From the NCBI RefSeq assembly GCF_004339725.1, contig NZ_SMGK01000006.1, positions 62,001 through 126,000 on the forward strand: a stretch of DNA of 64,000 nt. Direction: 5' to 3'. The position numbers and the translations under genes were made by a program. Source of the DNA: Acidipila rosea (GTDB lineage: Bacteria; Acidobacteriota; Terriglobia; Terriglobales; Acidobacteriaceae). Positions 42,587 to 51,192 of this stretch are shown one piece after another. The notes under the pieces are model-generated. The model was not told the DNA's origin. It made no database searches and saw only the letters and a program-made list of their open reading frames with translations. Within the stretch, counting starts at the first letter, position 1. Each line of letters begins with the position of its first letter.

Positions 42587-45514
42587 ATGACAGCCGTGGG
42601 CGCTTCTTCCTTGCTTCCGGTTCTCAATAATCATCCTCATTCTCATGAACGTTTTGGAGCCGTCGAGGAGCTCGAACGTGTCTTGCGCGCTGAGATGCGC
42701 GGCGAGGTGCGCTTCGATGCCGGTTCGCGCGCTCTGTACTCGACCGATGCTTCCAATTACCGGCAGGTGCCGATTGCTGTGGTTGTGCCGCGCGATGCAG
42801 CGGATGTTGAAGCTGCGCTCCGCGCCTGCCGCTCAGTGGGGGCGCCTGTGCTCGCTCGTGGCGGCGGCACAAGCCTTGCTGGTCAGTGCTGCAACGTCGC
42901 GGTGGTGCTCGACTTTTCAAAATACATGCGATCGATTCAGTCTCTCGATCCAGATGCGCGTGTAGCGCAGGTTGAGCCAGGCATTGTGCTTGACCGTGTC
43001 CGAGAGGCCGCCGAACTACATCGGCTCACCTTTGCACCTGATCCCGCTACTCATAGCCGCTGCACCATCGGCGGCATGATAGGCAACAACTCCTGCGGCG
43101 TGCATGCGCTGATGGGTGGCAAGACTGTCTCAAATATCCGTGCGCTGGATGTAGTGCTCTACGACGGAACTCGAATGACCGTCGGTGCCACGAGTGATGA
43201 AGAGTTGCGCGCCATCGTTGCATCGGGCGGACGCCGTGGGCAAATCTATCAATCGCTGTTGAATATACGAGACCGTTATGCAGATCTCGTCCGCCAGCGC
43301 TTTCCGCGAATTCCACGGCGTGTCTCCGGCTATAACCTGGACGAACTGCTGCCGGAGCACGGCTTCCATGTTGCACGCTCTCTCGTCGGCAGCGAAGGAA
43401 CGTGCGTCACGATTGTGGGCGCACAGCTTGACCTCAAGCCAAGTCCACCCTACCGCCGGCTGGTCGCGCTTGGGTTTGCTGATCCATTTCTCGCAGCAGA
43501 CCATGTCCCGTTCGTGCTGGAATATAAGCCCATAGGGCTTGAGGGTTTTGACGGGATGCTGGTCGACTTCATGCTGCGTAAGCAGCTTGCAGTCGAAGAC
43601 GTGAAGCTCCTGCCTGAAGGCCGGGGACACCTGCTGGTCGAGTTCGGGGCGTGGTCCGCGGAGGAGGCCGACTTGCAGGCTGCGGAGTTTGTCCTGGCGT
43701 CACAGTCTCTTGCGCCTCAACCGCATGCGCAGCTCTACTCTCCGGCCGATGCTGCGCGGGTCTGGAAGGTCCGCGAATCAGCTCTCGGGGCGACCGTTTT
43801 TGTACCTGGCGAACCGCACGGCTGGGAGGGCTGGGAAGATGCTGCCGTGCCACCCGCGCGATTGGGAAGTTATCTGCGCGATCTGGCGGAGCTCATGCGC
43901 GATTACAACTATCGCAGCCCCATGTACGGACATTTCGGGCAGGGATGCGTGCACATGCGCATCAACTTCGATCTGGAGAGCGAGGAGGGTATCCGGAAGT
44001 ATCGGGACTTCATCGATCATGCGGCTGACATCGTGCTCGCCTATGGCGGCTCCTTGTCGGGCGAGCATGGCGACGGCCAGGCCCGGGCGGCTCTGCTGCC
44101 CAAGATGTTTGGCTCTGAGCTGATGCAGGCCTTCCGTGAGTTTAAGGCCGTGTGGGACCCGCTCAATCGCATGAACCCCGGTAAACTCATTGACCCGATC
44201 GAGGTGTACCAGCCAGAGGAGAATCTTCGCCTGGGCGCCGGCTACCATGCACGCAAGACAGATACCTATTTCAGCTTTTCTGGGGACCATGGGTCGTTCG
44301 CCGAGGCGACCCTGCGCTGCGTCGGCGTCGGAGCATGTAGAAAGGCCGGCAGCGGCACCATGTGCCCAAGCTACATGGCTACGCAGGAGGAGCAGCACTC
44401 CACGCGCGGCCGTGCGCACCTGCTATGGGAGATGCTCGAAGGCGGCGTGCTCAAAGACGAATGGCAGGACGAGCATGTGCATGAGGCTCTCGACCTTTGC
44501 CTCTCCTGCAAAGCATGTAAGAGTGAATGCCCTGTAAATGTCGACATGGCCACTTACAAAGCGGAGTTTCTTGCGCATTATCACGAGCGGCATGGTCACC
44601 GTCTGCGTGACTACGCCTTCGGCTTTATGGATCGCTGGGCGCATGCGGCATCTTACGCTCCTGCGCTTGCGAACCTGCCCATGAGGCTGCCTCCCGCTGC
44701 GTCTCTCGTTAAGGCTACCCTTGGCATCGCCCCCGCACGCACGTTGCCGCGCTTCGCATCGAAGAGTTATCAGAAGGGAATAGCACGTAGTCGCACAACA
44801 GGCGCTGGCGAGCGCGTGCTGCTATGGCCTGATACCTGGAACAATTATTTTCATCCGCCGGCGCTCTCCGCTGCCCATAGCGTGCTGGCCTCTGCAGGTT
44901 TTTCTGTAGAAACCCCGCGTCAACACCTCTGCTGCGGGCGTCCGCTCTACGATTTTGGTTTCCTCAAGCAGGCGCGCTCCTACCTAGAGCGGGTGATGCG
45001 GACCCTGGCGCCCCAGATCGACAGCGGCATGCCGATTATTTTCCTCGAACCGAGTTGCGCGAGCGTTTTTCGCGATGAGTTGCTCAACTTCTTTCCTGCG
45101 GACGAGCGCGCGCAACGCCTGAGCCGATCAACAAGGTTGCTCAGCGATTTCCTTGTGGAGCGCGCGCCGCACTATCGCCCACCTCAGCGCGAGGGCGCCC
45201 GCATCCTTCTTCATGGTCACTGCCACCACAAGTCTGTGTTGAAAATGAACGCTGAAGTTGACCTGCTCCGTGCCACAGGAGCGGAGGTAGAGGTGTTAGA
45301 CTCCGGCTGCTGCGGCATGGCGGGCCCCTTCGGTTTCGAGAAAGAAAAGTTCGCGGTTTCGCAGACGCTGGCCGAGCGGGTACTGCTGCCTGCCGTCCGC
45401 TCAGCCTCAGCGGAGACTCTTATCGTGACGGACGGTTTCAGCTGTCGCGAGCAGATTGCGCAGAACTCATCGCGTCGCGCAGTTCACTTCGCAGAGATTA
45501 TTGCCCCGCGCTAG
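42587..45514 (+). CDS. Fused FAD-linked oxidase and Fe-S oxidoreductase, YdiJ/D-2-hydroxyacid dehydrogenase type
   Basis: A 975-residue enzyme oxidising D-2-hydroxyacids (lactate, 2-hydroxyglutarate or similar) and passing electrons onward. Residues 40-260 are an FAD-binding PCMH domain (VPRDAADVEAALRACRSVG, VLARGGGTSLAGQC, GGMIGNNSCGVHALMGGKTV). Residues 260-530 are the FAD-oxidase C domain (YGHFGQGCVHMRINFD, LSGEHGDGQARAALL). Next come two ferredoxin-like cysteine clusters: CRKAGSGTMCPSYMAT and CLSCKACKSECPVNVDMATY. The last 200 residues contain CCG domains (HLCCGRPLYDFGFL and DSGCCGMAGPFGFEKEKF). The single-chain arrangement matches E. coli YdiJ-like proteins. Confidence 0.9.
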   Translation: MTAVGASSLLPVLNNHPHSHERFGAVEELERVLRAEMRGEVRFDAGSRALYSTDASNYRQVPIAVVVPRDAADVEAALRACRSVGAPVLARGGGTSLAGQCCNVAVVLDFSKYMRSIQSLDPDARVAQVEPGIVLDRVREAAELHRLTFAPDPATHSRCTIGGMIGNNSCGVHALMGGKTVSNIRALDVVLYDGTRMTVGATSDEELRAIVASGGRRGQIYQSLLNIRDRYADLVRQRFPRIPRRVSGYNLDELLPEHGFHVARSLVGSEGTCVTIVGAQLDLKPSPPYRRLVALGFADPFLAADHVPFVLEYKPIGLEGFDGMLVDFMLRKQLAVEDVKLLPEGRGHLLVEFGAWSAEEADLQAAEFVLASQSLAPQPHAQLYSPADAARVWKVRESALGATVFVPGEPHGWEGWEDAAVPPARLGSYLRDLAELMRDYNYRSPMYGHFGQGCVHMRINFDLESEEGIRKYRDFIDHAADIVLAYGGSLSGEHGDGQARAALLPKMFGSELMQAFREFKAVWDPLNRMNPGKLIDPIEVYQPEENLRLGAGYHARKTDTYFSFSGDHGSFAEATLRCVGVGACRKAGSGTMCPSYMATQEEQHSTRGRAHLLWEMLEGGVLKDEWQDEHVHEALDLCLSCKACKSECPVNVDMATYKAEFLAHYHERHGHRLRDYAFGFMDRWAHAASYAPALANLPMRLPPAASLVKATLGIAPARTLPRFASKSYQKGIARSRTTGAGERVLLWPDTWNNYFHPPALSAAHSVLASAGFSVETPRQHLCCGRPLYDFGFLKQARSYLERVMRTLAPQIDSGMPIIFLEPSCASVFRDELLNFFPADERAQRLSRSTRLLSDFLVERAPHYRPPQREGARILLHGHCHHKSVLKMNAEVDLLRATGAEVEVLDSGCCGMAGPFGFEKEKFAVSQTLAERVLLPAVRSASAETLIVTDGFSCREQIAQNSSRRAVHFAEIIAPR

Positions 45515-45529
45515 CAAAGGAAAGGTCGG

Positions 45530-46495
45530 TCAATACTCTCCGTGAACCACATTTTCGAGCGGCTCACCGTTCGCAAATCGCCGCACCTGAGAGGCGATAA
45601 ATTCAAAGGCGCGCCTCATGAACATCGGGCTTGAGCCGGCAACATGCGGGGTGATCAGAACATTTGGCGCATGCCACAACGGATGTCCATCGGGCAGCGG
45701 TTCGGGATCCGTGACGTCGAGAGCTGCCCGAATCTGTCCGTTGTTCAGCGCGTCAAGAAGTGCGCCAGTGTCGACAACGGGACCTCTTGCAGCGTTAACC
45801 AGCACGGCGCCTTGTTTCATCAATGCAAGCTCCTTCGCACCGATTAGGCCGCGTGTCTCTGCCGTAAGTGGAGTGATGAGTACAACCGCATCAGCTTGCG
45901 GTAGCAGTGCATGCAGGCTTCCGATGGGTTCGACGCCGGGCCGGGCATTCCGCGCGATCCGCTGGATGTTGCAGCCAAAAGGGATAAGTCGGTCTTCAAT
46001 GGACTTACCGATGGACCCGTAGCCGACGATGAGGACCGTCTTGCGGTCCAGTTCCTCGAGCAGCACTGGCGGAAATGGATCGTGATCGGTTTTATAGAGT
46101 GACTTGTAGTACGCATTGGCTGCAGGCCGATTAGCCCACTTTCCCTCGTGTTGCAGGTCAACGTACCGGGGGAGAAACTTGAGCATAGCGAGTAGCGCTG
46201 CAACTGCCCACTCAGCCGTGGCGACATTATGCACCCCCTGGGCATCGCAGAGCTGTGCGCCCTCTGGGACAAGAGGCTTCAGCCAGTCAACCCCGGCCTG
46301 CAGAGACTGCACCACCTTTACCCCGCGCAGTTGCGGCACGATCTGCTTCGCTGCAGCAGCGTAGACAGAGGCAACCCAGAAGTCAATTTCGATTGGAGAT
46401 TCCGGCTTCGGCGGCAGCACGTGCACAGATACTTCCGGAGGAAAATTCTCAAATAGTTCTGGCGAGGTTTCGGGGGGAACTCCAACGCGGACCAT
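45530..46495 (-). CDS. D-isomer specific 2-hydroxyacid dehydrogenase
   Basis: A 321-residue NAD(P)-dependent dehydrogenase. The nucleotide-binding motif is VLIVGYGSIGKSIEDRL. The catalytic Arg is in VNAARGPVVDTGAL, Glu in DVTDPEPLPDGHPLW and His in LITPHVAGSSPMF. A variable N-terminal part includes VKVVQSLQAGVDWLKPLV. The substrate cannot be specified; glyoxylate/hydroxypyruvate-type activities are common. It lies 40 bp after udk and may be the last gene of the nucleoside operon; its relation to nucleosides is unclear. It is convergent with the FAD/Fe-S enzyme, and both act on 2-hydroxyacids. Confidence 0.9.
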   Translation of the reverse strand: MVRVGVPPETSPELFENFPPEVSVHVLPPKPESPIEIDFWVASVYAAAAKQIVPQLRGVKVVQSLQAGVDWLKPLVPEGAQLCDAQGVHNVATAEWAVAALLAMLKFLPRYVDLQHEGKWANRPAANAYYKSLYKTDHDPFPPVLLEELDRKTVLIVGYGSIGKSIEDRLIPFGCNIQRIARNARPGVEPIGSLHALLPQADAVVLITPLTAETRGLIGAKELALMKQGAVLVNAARGPVVDTGALLDALNNGQIRAALDVTDPEPLPDGHPLWHAPNVLITPHVAGSSPMFMRRAFEFIASQVRRFANGEPLENVVHGEY

Positions 46496-46534
46496 TAAAC
46501 TTGTCTCCTTTCAGGATGCTATCCAAATGCACGC

Positions 46535-47191
46535 TTACATGTGCCCAAGATAGCTGTTCATGCCAGCCTCGAGCAGCTTGAGAAGCCCGCGCTTGCGCAG
46601 TGCTGAGAGCACCTGCTCAATCGACCAGTCAAGCGAAGAGGTGCCATCGGCAATGACATCAGCATATTGAGCCGAGGGGCGCACATATTTCTCGGCCATC
46701 GGGCGGACCGTGTCAGCGTAGTGCGCAGCGACTACCTCCGGGGAGCGGCCGCGTTCTCGTACATCGCGCGCCAGGCGGCGTCCGTAGCAGACCTCGTCCG
46801 GGGTATCGACATAAATGCTGAGGTCGTAGAGAGGGCGCAGATTGTCGTAATGCAGCGCGAAGATGCCATCCACCAGCAGTAGATGCCGTTCGAAAATGTG
46901 CTCTGTAATTCCGGGCTTGCGGGTATGGGTAGTGAAATCATATTGCGGCAGCTCGACGCTGCGGCCAGCGGCGAGCTCTCGCAGATGGCTGAGGAGCAGC
47001 GGCAACTCAAGCGCATCCGGATGGTCAAAGTTCTGCTGGCATCGCTGTTCGTAAGTCAGATGGCTTAGATCGCGGTAGTAGTGATCGAGGTGAAGATGAG
47101 TGCCTTCAAGCTCTCGCGCAAGTTCCTGTGCGAGCGTTGTCTTGCCAGATCCCGAGCAGCCCGCGATACCGAGAATAACTGGTCTGCTCAT
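46535..47191 (-). CDS. udk: Uridine kinase
   Basis: A 218-residue phosphoribulokinase/uridine kinase family enzyme phosphorylating uridine and cytidine. The P-loop is GIAGCSGSGKTTLA, the base-binding region LHLDHYYRDLSHLTYEQRCQ and NFDHPDALE, with the lid RRLARDVRERGRSPE. Its ATG overlaps the TGA of the purine nucleoside phosphorylase gene by 4 bp, showing translational coupling. It closes the salvage branch by returning pyrimidine nucleosides to nucleotides. Confidence 0.93.
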   Translation of the reverse strand: MSRPVILGIAGCSGSGKTTLAQELARELEGTHLHLDHYYRDLSHLTYEQRCQQNFDHPDALELPLLLSHLRELAAGRSVELPQYDFTTHTRKPGITEHIFERHLLLVDGIFALHYDNLRPLYDLSIYVDTPDEVCYGRRLARDVRERGRSPEVVAAHYADTVRPMAEKYVRPSAQYADVIADGTSSLDWSIEQVLSALRKRGLLKLLEAGMNSYLGHM

Positions 47192-48021
47192 CCCTGCTGT
47201 TCCTGCAGTGCCTGCACGATGCGGGTGAGCAGGCGTCCAAGTTGTTCTTCCACCTGCCGCCCAGTTGCAAGAACTTCTTCGTGATTCAGGGGCTCGGCCT
47301 GGATGCCGGCAGCCATATTCGTCACGCAGGAGATGCCGAGGACTTCAATGTCCATGTGGCGCGCGGCGATCGTCTCCATCACGGTAGACATACCGACAAG
47401 GTCTGCGCCCATGCCGCGGAAGGCCCTGATTTCGGCTGGCGTTTCAAAACTGGGGCCAAGCACGTTGAGGTAGACACCCTCCTCGAGCATAAAGCCCTCA
47501 TGCTGGGCAGCCGCCTGGGCGAGCTTTCGCAGCCGTCCGGAGTAGGCTTCCGTCATGTCGAAAAACCGGGGGCCGAGCCTTTCGTCATTGGGTCCGGCAA
47601 CCGGGTTCAGTTGAGGAAAGTTGATGTGGTCCGAGATCAGCACCAGCTGCCCCTGCTGCAAGTCCATACGGATGCCGCCAGCGGCATTCGTGAGGATGAG
47701 CGTCTTCACGCCCAGCCGTCCGAGTACCCGAACGGGAAAGCTGACCTCCTCAGGCGAATAGCCTTCATAGGCGTGGACCCGACCCTGCATGACCGCAACG
47801 GGAGTCTTGCCGCAGCTTCCGCAAAGGATGCGTCCGCTATGGCCCGGCGCGGTGGGTTTGGGGAAATAGGGTACCTCCGCAAACGGAATCGCCACGCTGT
47901 TCTCAAGCTGGGTGGCAAAGCCGCCCAGCCCCGAGCCGAGCACGACTGCGATCTGCGGGATGGTCGGGATTCGCTCGCGGAGGAAGTCCGCTGCTGCACT
48001 GGCCTTTTCGTAGAGATTCAT
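47188..48021 (-). CDS. Purine nucleoside phosphorylase, trimeric family I
   Basis: A 277-residue enzyme splitting purine nucleosides with phosphate. The phosphate site has VVLGSGLGGFATQL, HSGRILCG and the base/ribose regions LTNAAGGIRMDLQQGQLVLI, SDHINFPQLNPV, EGVYLNVLGPSFETPAEI, and GMSTVMETIAARHMDIEVLG with ISCVTNMAAG. The Asn in CVTNMAAG is the residue that favours 6-oxopurines (inosine, guanosine). It is followed by udk with a 4-bp overlap and preceded by the CNT transporter. Confidence 0.94.
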   Translation of the reverse strand: MNLYEKASAAADFLRERIPTIPQIAVVLGSGLGGFATQLENSVAIPFAEVPYFPKPTAPGHSGRILCGSCGKTPVAVMQGRVHAYEGYSPEEVSFPVRVLGRLGVKTLILTNAAGGIRMDLQQGQLVLISDHINFPQLNPVAGPNDERLGPRFFDMTEAYSGRLRKLAQAAAQHEGFMLEEGVYLNVLGPSFETPAEIRAFRGMGADLVGMSTVMETIAARHMDIEVLGISCVTNMAAGIQAEPLNHEEVLATGRQVEEQLGRLLTRIVQALQEQQG

Positions 48022-48059
48022 CTGCTAATCATTTATCGCACAATTTCAATCGACGGTAT

Positions 48060-49298
48060 TCATCTCATCAGGATGCCGACTATGGAGGCCGACATCAGGT
48101 TCGCCATCGTTCCCGCCAGCATGGCGCGCAGGCCAAGACGTGCGAGTTCATTGCGGCGCGTCGGAGCCAGCGCGCCGATGCCGCCAATCTGGATGCCGAT
48201 GGAACTGAGGTTGGCAAAGCCACAGAGGGCGAAGGTTGCAATTGTGAAGGACCGCACGTCAAGAGCCGCTTTCTGCGCGCCGAGAAGGGAATAGGCAACC
48301 AGTTCGTTGACCACCATCCGCGTGCCCAGCAGGTTGCCGACAACCCGTGCCGAGTGCCACGGAATTCCGATCAGCCACGCAATCGGCGCGAAAAGAACCC
48401 CGAGGATCGTATCGAGCTTGGCGGGAAAGGGAATGTGGTGTGCCCCCAGTATGTTGTGTATGCCACCAAGAATGCCGTTTAGCAGCGCTATGAGCGCCAG
48501 AAAGGAGATAAGCATGATGGCGATATTGAAAGCCAGCTGGCCGCCGTCGATGGTCCCGCGGGCGATCGCGCCGAGGAGGTTTTCTCCCCTGTGCTCTGCC
48601 TCTTCGGGCATATGGACGGTGCCCTCCGTGGCCGGAACTTCGGTTTCAGGCACCAGCATCTTTGATATCAGGATCGTGCCGGGCGCGGTCATGATGACCG
48701 CGGCAAGCAGGTGTTGCGCAGAGATGCCGTAGAGAATATATGCGGCCATGATGCCGCCGGAGACATGGGCCATCCCGCTGGTCATGATAGTCATCAGCTC
48801 TGACCGGGTGGCGCCTGGCAGAAATGGCCGGATGGTCAGAGGCGCTTCTGTCTGCCCCATGAAGATGCTCGCCGCTACGTTGAGGCACTCCGCTCCGCTT
48901 ACCCGCATTGTTATCAGCATCAGCCTGGCAAAAATGCGGATGATGAACTGCATGATCCGCAGGTAATAGAGCACGGCGAAGAGAGCGGAAATGAAGATAA
49001 CCGTGGGCAGCACCTGAAAGGCAAAGATGGCTCCGAAGGAGGAGTGCTGCTCCCCCAGCTTGCCAAAGACGAGGGAGGATCCTACATAGGAGTAAGACAG
49101 TAGGCGGTTGATACCCGCGCCGGCGGCGGCAAGAATGCGCTGTCCCCAGCTGAAATCGAGCACAAGAAAGGCGAACAAAAGCTGGAGCCCAAGCCCCCAA
49201 AAAACCGTACGCCAGCGTATGGCGCGGCGGTTCGTCGAGAAGAGCCACGCCAGCAGAAGCATGGTGAGCAGTCCAAGCACGCCAGTAAAACGTCCCAA
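48060..49298 (-). CDS. nupC: Concentrative nucleoside transporter, CNT family
   Basis: A 412-residue inner-membrane proton- or sodium-coupled nucleoside importer. It starts at a TTG preceded by GGAGAAAA, in the frame MGRFTGVLGLLTMLLLAWLF. CNT landmarks are the N-terminal gate block (FAFQVLPTVIFISALFAVLYY), the signature GQTEAPLTIRPFLP, SGMAHVSGGIMAAYI, and the C-terminal region LLGTRMVVNELVAYS and ALCGFANLSSIGIQIGGIGA. Length is typical. The gene name follows the E. coli prototype; nupC versus nupG specificity cannot be separated by eye. It sits mid-operon between deoA and the PNP gene. Confidence 0.92.
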   Translation of the reverse strand: MGRFTGVLGLLTMLLLAWLFSTNRRAIRWRTVFWGLGLQLLFAFLVLDFSWGQRILAAAGAGINRLLSYSYVGSSLVFGKLGEQHSSFGAIFAFQVLPTVIFISALFAVLYYLRIMQFIIRIFARLMLITMRVSGAECLNVAASIFMGQTEAPLTIRPFLPGATRSELMTIMTSGMAHVSGGIMAAYILYGISAQHLLAAVIMTAPGTILISKMLVPETEVPATEGTVHMPEEAEHRGENLLGAIARGTIDGGQLAFNIAIMLISFLALIALLNGILGGIHNILGAHHIPFPAKLDTILGVLFAPIAWLIGIPWHSARVVGNLLGTRMVVNELVAYSLLGAQKAALDVRSFTIATFALCGFANLSSIGIQIGGIGALAPTRRNELARLGLRAMLAGTMANLMSASIVGILMR

Positions 49299-49322
49299 GG
49301 TTTTCTCCGGTAAAAGACAATC

Positions 49323-50678
49323 CTAAGGGCGAAGCGGCTTTTCGAGAAATTGAATTCTGTTTTCGGCTGTGATGATCTGTTTGATAAGCGGCTGTGATGC
49401 CCGCGGCATATCTTCAATTACGAATGCCCGGCTGAGGATACTCACGGCCTCCTCGATATGATCTTCGCTGCTGCCGAAGAGCGTGAGTAGCGGCTGACCT
49501 GCCCCCAGATGGCTGCCGAGCTTTGCATGCATCTCGATGCCCGCGTGTGGATCCACCGGTTCACCGACTCGCTCGCGCCCTGCTCCGAGGCGTTGGACTG
49601 CCCATCCTACGGCCGTGCAGTCCACGTAAGAAAGATAACCCTCTCTATTCGCTATATATTCGCGTCTTGCCTTTGGCGCGTGGAAGGAGGCGACATGATC
49701 GAACACTCTCACGTCGCCACCCTGCGCGCGAACCATTTCAAGAAAAATAGAATGCGCCTTGCCGCCAACCAGAAGCGTCTCCGCCACCGCATAGCCCGTC
49801 TCCGGGCCGTCGGCTTGGCCGCCAAGGTGGAGCATCCAGCCGGCCAGAGTCAGCGACAGTTCGCGCAGGTCTTCATTGAGTGGGTGGCGCTCATTGCGGA
49901 GCATTGCAACGGCTTCTGCAATCTCCACCCAGTTACCCGCAAAGCAGCCGAGGGGCTGATTCATGTCTGTCAGCAGGGCGGCGGTGCGGGTTCCGGCCCG
50001 CTCTCCTGTATCGACCATCAAAGCGGCCAGAAAGAGAGCCTGCTCCTGATCTTGAAGGAAAGCGCCGGTGCCGGTTTTCACGTCAAGCACCAGAGCATCG
50101 AGCCCGGCAGCGAGCTTTTTACTCATGATCGAAGCGCAAATCAGGTAAGGACTCTCGACGGTAGCCGTCCGGTCCCGCAGTGCATAGAGGATACGGTCGG
50201 CCGGAACCAGATTGGCGGTCTGCCCGACGATGCAGGCTCCGCAATGCGCAAGCACGCGCTTCATCTCCTCGGGAGAAAGGCTGGTCCGGTAGCCGGGGAT
50301 ACTCTCCAGCTTGTCGAGAGTGCCGCCTGTATGCCCGAGGGCCCGTCCACTGATCATCGGATCAACCAGGCCTGCAGCGGCTACGATGGGCGCCACCATG
50401 AATGACGTCTTATCTCCAACGCCTCCCGTGGAATGCTTGTCTACGGAGACGCCCCCGAGTCTCGAGGGATCAAATTTACTGCCGGAATCACGCATAGCAG
50501 CAGTGAGCGTAGCCAGTTCATTGGGCGCAAGCCCACGGTGAAAGACAGCCATCAACCATGCGGCGAGCTGCTCTACAGGAATCGTTTCGCGGGCGGCTCC
50601 CTCAACCAGAAATTCGATCTCTGCATGAGACAGTGGTTCGCCGTCGCGAGTCTTGCGAATGAGATCGACCGGGTGCAT
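49323..50678 (-). CDS. deoA: Pyrimidine nucleoside/thymidine phosphorylase
   Basis: A 451-residue phosphorylase that cleaves thymidine, deoxyuridine or uridine. The phosphate loop is VDKHSTGGVGDKTS, the family signature is SGRALGHTGGTLDKLESIPG, and base contacts are in LDVKTGTGAFLQ; SIMSKKLAAGLDALVLD is also typical. The C-terminal domain includes GWAVQRLGAGRERVGEPVDP. A pdp-type broad specificity is as likely as strict thymidine phosphorylase. It starts 4 bp after cdd ends and is followed by the CNT gene, so the operon is compact. Confidence 0.93.
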   Translation of the reverse strand: MHPVDLIRKTRDGEPLSHAEIEFLVEGAARETIPVEQLAAWLMAVFHRGLAPNELATLTAAMRDSGSKFDPSRLGGVSVDKHSTGGVGDKTSFMVAPIVAAAGLVDPMISGRALGHTGGTLDKLESIPGYRTSLSPEEMKRVLAHCGACIVGQTANLVPADRILYALRDRTATVESPYLICASIMSKKLAAGLDALVLDVKTGTGAFLQDQEQALFLAALMVDTGERAGTRTAALLTDMNQPLGCFAGNWVEIAEAVAMLRNERHPLNEDLRELSLTLAGWMLHLGGQADGPETGYAVAETLLVGGKAHSIFLEMVRAQGGDVRVFDHVASFHAPKARREYIANREGYLSYVDCTAVGWAVQRLGAGRERVGEPVDPHAGIEMHAKLGSHLGAGQPLLTLFGSSEDHIEEAVSILSRAFVIEDMPRASQPLIKQIITAENRIQFLEKPLRP

Positions 50679-50681
50679 CGC

Positions 50682-51101
50682 CTATCGTCCTTCAAGAGTA
50701 AAGCGCAGCGGAAAGAGCTCGGCGAAGGAGATCGCCGTCATCCCCTCTCCATCCTGGAAGAAAACCATGGCGTCTGGCTGGGCAAACTCCGCCAGCACCT
50801 GACGGCATGCCCCGCACGGTGGGCTGGGCGCGTGGTTTTGATTGGCCACTGCCACCGCCATTATCTTCCGGCCTGCGCCACTTTCGCTAATGGCGCGGAA
50901 AAGGGCATTGCGTTCGGCGCAACTGGTCAGCCCGTACGAAACATTTTCGACATTGCAGCCGGTAATCACGGCTCCATCGTCGAAAAGCAGGGCTGCCCCC
51001 ACATGAAAATTTGAATAAGGGGCGTAGGCCCGCGACGCTGCCTCCTCGGCGGCGGACCGCAGCCGAGCGATCATTTCCGGCGCCAATCGCAGGGTAACCA
51101 T
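50682..51101 (-). CDS. cdd: Cytidine deaminase
   Basis: A 139-residue zinc enzyme converting cytidine and deoxycytidine to uridine forms. The active-site motifs are CNVENVSYGLTSCAERNALF (catalytic Glu in CAE) and PCGACRQVLAEF with the two other zinc Cys. The start at 51101 agrees with family length and with the divergent cheA; the frame is open for 49 more codons. It is the first gene of the salvage operon reading left to deoA, the transporter, PNP and udk. Confidence 0.93.
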   Translation of the reverse strand: MVTLRLAPEMIARLRSAAEEAASRAYAPYSNFHVGAALLFDDGAVITGCNVENVSYGLTSCAERNALFRAISESGAGRKIMAVAVANQNHAPSPPCGACRQVLAEFAQPDAMVFFQDGEGMTAISFAELFPLRFTLEGR

Positions 51102-51192
51102 CGACCCTGAGGCTAATGGCTGCGGACACAGGATGCAAGCCTCGCGGGTCATCCTTCTCAAGTTCCTCATCATCTTTCCCGATAACCTATCC

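Noticed and set aside
49509-50405. 298-residue plus-strand frame inside deoA
   Set aside because: Antisense shadow; deoA motifs are complete on the other strand.
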